Assembly: GCA_964535715.1 (NCBI GenBank)
Contig: CAZHUO010000031.1
Location: forward strand, 1-13,559
Source of the DNA: CAZCCC01 sp964535715
GTDB lineage: Bacteria; Patescibacteriota; Patescibacteriia; Buchananbacterales; UBA6539
Direction: 5' to 3'
Length of the DNA: 13,559 nucleotides
Shown here: positions 13,378-13,559 of the stretch, piece by piece
How the letters are laid out: the number at the start of each line of letters is the position of its first letter
How positions within the stretch are numbered: the stretch's first letter is position 1
The notes under the pieces: generated by a model
Seen by the model: only the letters and a program-made list of their open reading frames with translations
Databases searched by the model: none
What the model was told of the DNA's origin: nothing
Translations under genes and position numbers: made by a program

Positions 13378-13536
13378 ATGAAACAGAAATTTGACCATCC
13401 GGTCAATGAATTGAAATTTCATCTAACTTTGCAGCTGGAAGCATACCAAAATGAAGACTGGCCAACTTATGAAGATCTTGAAAGAAAGATTTTAGAAATA
13501 GAAAAGTGTTTTAGGAACACACATTTTGCACTTTGA
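13378..13536 (+). CDS. possible small acidic helical protein, 52 residues
   Basis: The frame from ATG 13378 to TGA 13536 encodes a 52-residue peptide starting 'MKQKFDHPVNELKF', with a Glu/Leu-rich helical middle ('PTYEDLERKILEIEKC'). Codon use resembles the firm genes of the window (A/T in third positions). It lies 28 nt after the long-stem RNA and has no Shine-Dalgarno site. No family recognised. It stops with TGA, unlike all confident genes here, which lowers confidence. The last 23 bases of the window contain nothing I can name. Confidence 0.45.
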   Translation: MKQKFDHPVNELKFHLTLQLEAYQNEDWPTYEDLERKILEIEKCFRNTHFAL

Positions 13537-13559
13537 CTAAAGCCTCATTTGGCGTTAAT

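Noticed and set aside
1..13559. CRISPR arrays, insertion sequences, prophage genes
   Set aside because: No spaced direct repeats of suitable length, transposase motifs or phage structural genes were seen; the only tandem repeats are the 7-nt arrays.

Overview
The window reads as a piece of chromosome from a small-genome bacterium of the Patescibacteria (Candidate Phyla Radiation), plausibly near the Parcubacteria or Falkowbacteria group. This is inference from gene style and gene set, not from a marker gene. The DNA is visibly AT-rich. Proteins are Lys/Asn/Ile-rich, many genes lack a Shine-Dalgarno site, and core envelope genes sit beside short orphan proteins. All fourteen confidently called genes stop with TAA or TAG, none with TGA. 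They contain no in-frame TGA, so the standard bacterial code fits. No rRNA, tRNA, CRISPR array or transposase was seen.

Left part (1-3140, plus strand): ddl and an FtsQ/DivIB-like gene form a remnant of the usual division and cell-wall cluster; ftsA and ftsZ do not follow. After an AT-rich stretch there is a sharply bounded transcription unit at 2732-3123. It has a consensus promoter, about 350 nt of strongly foldable and more GC-rich RNA, and an intrinsic terminator. A hydrophobic 45-53 residue reading frame lies inside it, with its ribosome site tied up in a helix. This is the best candidate for an undescribed element here.

Middle (3143-8970, mostly minus strand): an SdpR-like ArsR repressor and an SdpI-like membrane immunity protein form a tightly coupled pair with an operator-like palindrome, but no SdpC-type toxin is present. 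A secreted coiled-coil M23 peptidase, glutamyl-tRNA synthetase, a WecG/TagA glycosyltransferase and a 2'-5' RNA ligase-like protein (ThpR) follow. A plus-strand orphan gene of 120 codons sits between gltX and the glycosyltransferase with its own promoter, Shine-Dalgarno site and terminator. A possible 47-residue very basic protein lies between the glycosyltransferase and thpR.

Right part (9176-12272, plus strand): an AmmeMemoRadiSam-type radical SAM gene, a secreted lysozyme-like protein with C-terminal repeats, and a LigB/MEMO-superfamily protein form one operon. Two minus-strand small hypothetical genes follow, one of them a membrane protein. The window ends with a second structured RNA candidate (13216-13349, including a 25-bp near-perfect stem) downstream of a promoter and an attenuator-like hairpin, then a 52-residue ORF.

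Two regulatory habits recur. Three genes have TGnTATAAT placed 6-7 nt before the ATG, which predicts leaderless mRNAs. Four start codons are closely preceded by arrays of 7-nt tandem repeats instead of a Shine-Dalgarno site.
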